Shown: positions 6,582 through 7,183 of the stretch, one piece after another
Layout: each line of letters starts with the position of its first letter
Numbering within the stretch: position 1 is the first letter of the stretch
Assembly: GCA_947453015.1 (NCBI GenBank)
Contig: CANGFL010000065.1
Span: forward strand, 1-7,183
Length of the DNA stretch: 7,183 bases
Reading direction: 5' to 3'
Source of the DNA: Oxalobacteraceae bacterium
GTDB lineage: Bacteria; Pseudomonadota; Gammaproteobacteria; Burkholderiales; Burkholderiaceae_D
Made by a program: the position numbers and the translations under genes
Notes under the pieces: generated by a model
What the model saw: only the letters and a program-made list of their open reading frames with translations
Databases searched by the model: none
Told to the model about the DNA's origin: nothing

Positions 6582-7183
6582 GGCTTGGCTCCTTGCAGCG
6601 TAGCGGGATCAATCACTGGACCCCATACCTGCGGATAAGGTGGAGCAACGCCATGTTTGACGGCCCACAGATACCAGTTGTCGACAACGGTGCCGGTCAA
6701 CAGAATGCCGATGCCACCGGTCAGTGGGCACAACACAGCAAACCACCAAGCCCAACGGTGTATCGATTCCATCGTGGCGTTAAAGCCCATGGTCCAACGC
6801 CAGAACAAGGCTGCACGTTCCGTCGCTGTACCGCGATCAATAATTTGTTCAATCTCGCGCTCACCGCCGTAACGACCCACTGCAAGAATCGTTGCGCCGT
6901 GCATCGCAAACAATAGTGCTGATCCATACAAAAACGCAATCGACAATGCATGGAAGGGGTTGTAAAACAAATTACCGTAACGCAGAGAAAACGCGGCTGT
7001 CCAATCCAAGTGCGGGAAGATACCGAACGGTACGGCTTCACCCCAGCTACCCATCAACACAGGACGGAACAAACCCAATACTAAGAACAACCAAATCGCT
7101 GCAGCAAATGCCCACGCGACATGCGTACCCATCTTCAGTGCTTTAGCGCGGCGATACACATTCGCCCACCACAGCAAAACAGA
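6578..7183 (-). CDS. pufM: Photosynthetic reaction centre M subunit, 5'-truncated by the window edge
   Basis: Integral membrane core of the type-II reaction centre, paired with PufL; it binds bacteriochlorophyll, bacteriopheophytin, the quinone QA and the non-haem iron. The 201 C-terminal residues are visible and the frame is open to the edge; the TTG at 7177 is internal. Key residues are at the spacings of the Rhodobacter sphaeroides protein (visible number plus 124): special-pair His in NPFH (78, H202), iron ligands His in AMHGAT (95, H219), Glu in GERE (110, E234) and His in ESIHRW (142, H266), and the QA-site Trp in FWRW (128, W252). Hydrophobic segments near 22-38, 78-102 and 140-165 match the last transmembrane helices. 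The C-terminus runs about 18 residues beyond the Rhodobacter protein, as expected where a PufC cytochrome docks. It ends in TGA, overlapping the pufC start. Confidence 0.97.
   Translation of the reverse strand, partial: SVLLWWANVYRRAKALKMGTHVAWAFAAAIWLFLVLGLFRPVLMGSWGEAVPFGIFPHLDWTAAFSLRYGNLFYNPFHALSIAFLYGSALLFAMHGATILAVGRYGGEREIEQIIDRGTATERAALFWRWTMGFNATMESIHRWAWWFAVLCPLTGGIGILLTGTVVDNWYLWAVKHGVAPPYPQVWGPVIDPATLQGAKP
6589..6594 (-). promoter_or_regulatory. Ribosome binding site of pufC inside pufM
   Basis: AAGGAG on the minus strand, seven bases before the pufC ATG and within the last codons of pufM. Together with the ATGA overlap (6581-6578) it confirms the start and suggests translational coupling of the cytochrome to the M subunit. 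Confidence 0.8.

Noticed and set aside
6593..7146. Plus-strand and minus-strand open frames across pufM and similar frames over pufC and crtD
   Set aside because: They are antisense or out-of-frame shadows of strongly conserved genes, with no recognisable domains or ribosome binding sites.

Overview
This window is part of a photosynthesis gene cluster from a purple (anoxygenic phototrophic) proteobacterium. The plus strand starts inside crtB (phytoene synthase). The minus strand, read right to left, carries the 3' part of pufM, then pufC, crtA, crtD and crtC. A type-II reaction centre with a tetrahaem cytochrome, linked to crtA-crtD-crtC, is the arrangement I associate with betaproteobacteria of the Rubrivivax/Rhodoferax type and some gammaproteobacteria. 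Base composition looks close to half G+C, lower than is typical for Rubrivivax. I do not name a genus.

Layout: 1-588 (+), crtB without its 5' part; 589-765, an AT-rich gap with inverted repeats and a cluster of CTAAA motifs; 766-2226 (+), an AAA-type ATPase with a DUF4143-like C-terminus, the only gene with no evident link to photosynthesis; 2227-2248, a very short convergent junction; 2249 to about 3313 (-), crtC; 3088-4656 (-), crtD; 4649-5413 (-), crtA; 5414-5537, a gap with a strong hairpin terminator facing pufC; 5538-6581 (-), pufC; 6578-7183 (-), pufM, cut by the window edge.

The genes work together. CrtB makes phytoene, and an upstream desaturase outside the window would convert it to neurosporene or lycopene. 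CrtC hydrates the psi-end, CrtD adds the C-3,4 double bond, and CrtA puts a keto group at C-2. The products are spheroidene/spheroidenone- or spirilloxanthin-type carotenoids for the light-harvesting complexes and the reaction centre. PufM is a core subunit of that centre, and PufC is the periplasmic tetrahaem cytochrome that re-reduces its special pair. No crtF O-methyltransferase is present here.

Points for a second look: crtC lies in a different frame over the end of crtD and has no usual start codon where its homologous region begins; crtD appears to start at TTG inside the end of crtA; a hairpin with a T-rich tail separates puf from crtADC; and a stand-alone ATPase with a palindrome-rich upstream region sits exactly between crtB and crtC. 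I see no tRNA, rRNA, CRISPR array or transposase.
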